Below are positions 21,332 through 22,206 of a stretch of 22,206 nt of DNA, in pieces (position 1 is the first letter of the stretch; each line of letters begins with the position of its first letter). The stretch comes from Desulfosporosinus sp. UBA5188 (GTDB lineage Bacteria; Bacillota; Desulfitobacteriia; Desulfitobacteriales; Desulfitobacteriaceae), in the NCBI GenBank assembly GCA_002413075.1, contig DHWG01000094.1, forward strand, positions 1 to 22,206. Direction: 5' to 3'. A program made the position numbers and the translations under genes. The notes beneath the pieces are model-generated. The model worked only from the letters and a program-made list of their open reading frames with translations, had not been told where the DNA came from and searched no databases.

Positions 21332-22206
21332 ATGGATTTTTCTTGGGCGGGAATTCAGCAATCGGTCAAGACCTTTTGGAACAGGCTTTCTAGCCCACAG
21401 AAAGTGATAACGGTACTTGCTCCTCTAGTGGTAGCCGTCGCTCTCATAAGTTTGATTACTTGGGCTGGACGCCCACAATATGTCGCGATTTTCACAAAAC
21501 TTAGCGACACAGAGGCTGGAGCCATCGCGACAAAACTTAAGGATTTGAAAGCAGATTATCAGTTGGCAGACAATGGGTCAACCATCATGGTCACGAAACA
21601 GGCAGCCTCTGATCTGCGTCTCCAACTGGCCAGCGCTGGTCTTCCGTCACAAAGCAAATTTAGCTTTGACAGTCTGAATACGATGCATCTGGGGGAGACG
21701 GAGGCCGATCGAAAATTGCGTTATGTTCTCGGCTTGCAGAACGAACTAGAAAATACACTCAAAACCTTGAACGGGGTACAAGATGCAAGGGTTCATATTG
21801 TCATGCCCGAACCATCACTCTTTGTCGATAGTCAAAAAGCGGCAACGACAGCGGTTACCTTGAAACTCGTTCCTGGAACAAAACTCGCTGACGAGCAGGT
21901 GCGTGCGGTCGCTAATTTATTAGCAGGCTCGGTCGAAGGACTGCAACCTGAGAATGTGACGATTGTGGATACGGGAGGAAATGTCTTATCGGATGTCTTA
22001 GGAAAAAGCGGGGATCCCAACCGCCTCACCGGCTCTCAATATCAACTGACGCAAGCGCTCGAAGAGGATACTCGGAAATCAGTTCAGAGTATGTTAGATC
22101 GGGTACTAGGCTCGGGTAAAACTGTTGTTCGAATTAGTGCGTCGCTGGATTTCAATCAAATAAAACGCACTATACAAACCAATGGACCGGGTGCAGTGGT
22201 GAGTGA
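21332..22206 (+). CDS. fliF: FliF MS-ring protein (5' part, runs off the window)
   Basis: Base of the flagellum, a membrane ring around the export gate. Only the first 291 codons are in the window. After a short cytoplasmic start comes a membrane helix (about 26-46, VITVLAPLVVAVALISLITW), then the ring-building periplasmic domain with PQYVAIFTKLSDTEAGAIAT, ADNGSTIMVTKQAASDLRLQ and LASAGLPSQSKFSFDSLNTM. Further on are RYVLGLQNELENTLKTLNGV and ARVHIVMPEPSLF, all standard FliF pieces. AAAGGAGGAG (21317-21326) lies 5 bases before ATG 21332. The frame is open to the last base, so nothing suggests a broken gene. Confidence 0.97.
   Translation, partial: MDFSWAGIQQSVKTFWNRLSSPQKVITVLAPLVVAVALISLITWAGRPQYVAIFTKLSDTEAGAIATKLKDLKADYQLADNGSTIMVTKQAASDLRLQLASAGLPSQSKFSFDSLNTMHLGETEADRKLRYVLGLQNELENTLKTLNGVQDARVHIVMPEPSLFVDSQKAATTAVTLKLVPGTKLADEQVRAVANLLAGSVEGLQPENVTIVDTGGNVLSDVLGKSGDPNRLTGSQYQLTQALEEDTRKSVQSMLDRVLGSGKTVVRISASLDFNQIKRTIQTNGPGAVVS

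Overview
The window is a flagellar motility and chemotaxis locus of a low-to-moderate GC, Gram-positive type bacterium. The run flgM-flgN-flgK-flgL-yviE-fliW-csrA-hag matches the Bacillus subtilis order. Strong GGAGG ribosome sites, FliW/CsrA control, YaaR (DUF327) and a YjfB remnant also point to Firmicutes. A motile Clostridia of the Desulfosporosinus/Desulfitobacterium type is my best guess, but this rests on gene content and style, not on a search.

Layout. 1-1315: three small plus-strand genes of unknown role (one coiled-coil, stress-protein-like), closed by a terminator. 1351-1462: a REP/BIME-like palindromic repeat. 1464-2791, minus: yaaR then cheR. 2819-3853, plus: a Tat-exported M28 metallopeptidase squeezed between minus-strand motility genes. 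3858-5536, minus: motA-motB, with a sigma-28-like promoter and a structured leader. 5898-9207, plus: flgM, flgN, flgK, flgL. 9201-9446: a large inverted-repeat element. 9550-10806: yviE, fliW, csrA. 10794-11396: a 54-bp perfect palindrome, a decayed second csrA tail with its own matching hairpin, and a terminator. 11494-12926: hag with a sigma-28-like promoter, a leader rich in CsrA-type GGA sites and a terminator. 12955-13133: a frameshifted yjfB. 13139-16373: fliD, fliS, a FliT-like gene, two tandem flaG copies and a terminator. 16525-22206: cheA, cheW, cheB, flgC, fliE and the 5' part of fliF, running off the right edge.

How it works together. FlgM holds sigma-28 until the hook is complete. 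FlgN, FliS and the FliT-like protein are chaperones for FlgK/FlgL, flagellin and probably FliD. FliW and CsrA, encoded next to each other, should set flagellin translation through the hag leader. MotA/MotB power rotation. CheR, CheB, CheA and CheW form the receptor-adaptation and signalling core; no cheY, cheC or cheD is visible here. Four promoters (motA, hag, fliD, cheA) fit one pattern, TAAN-N16-NNCGATAW.

Most unusual points: the csrA relic with a duplicated hairpin; the 54-bp palindrome at the csrA 3' end; a hairpin lying between the Shine-Dalgarno and the AUG of motA; a flagellin ORF with Clostridium-like AGA codon use behind a native-looking leader; the structured 18-bp inverted-repeat element between flgL and yviE; and the missing flgB between cheB and flgC. 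I see no tRNA, rRNA, CRISPR array, transposase or phage gene.
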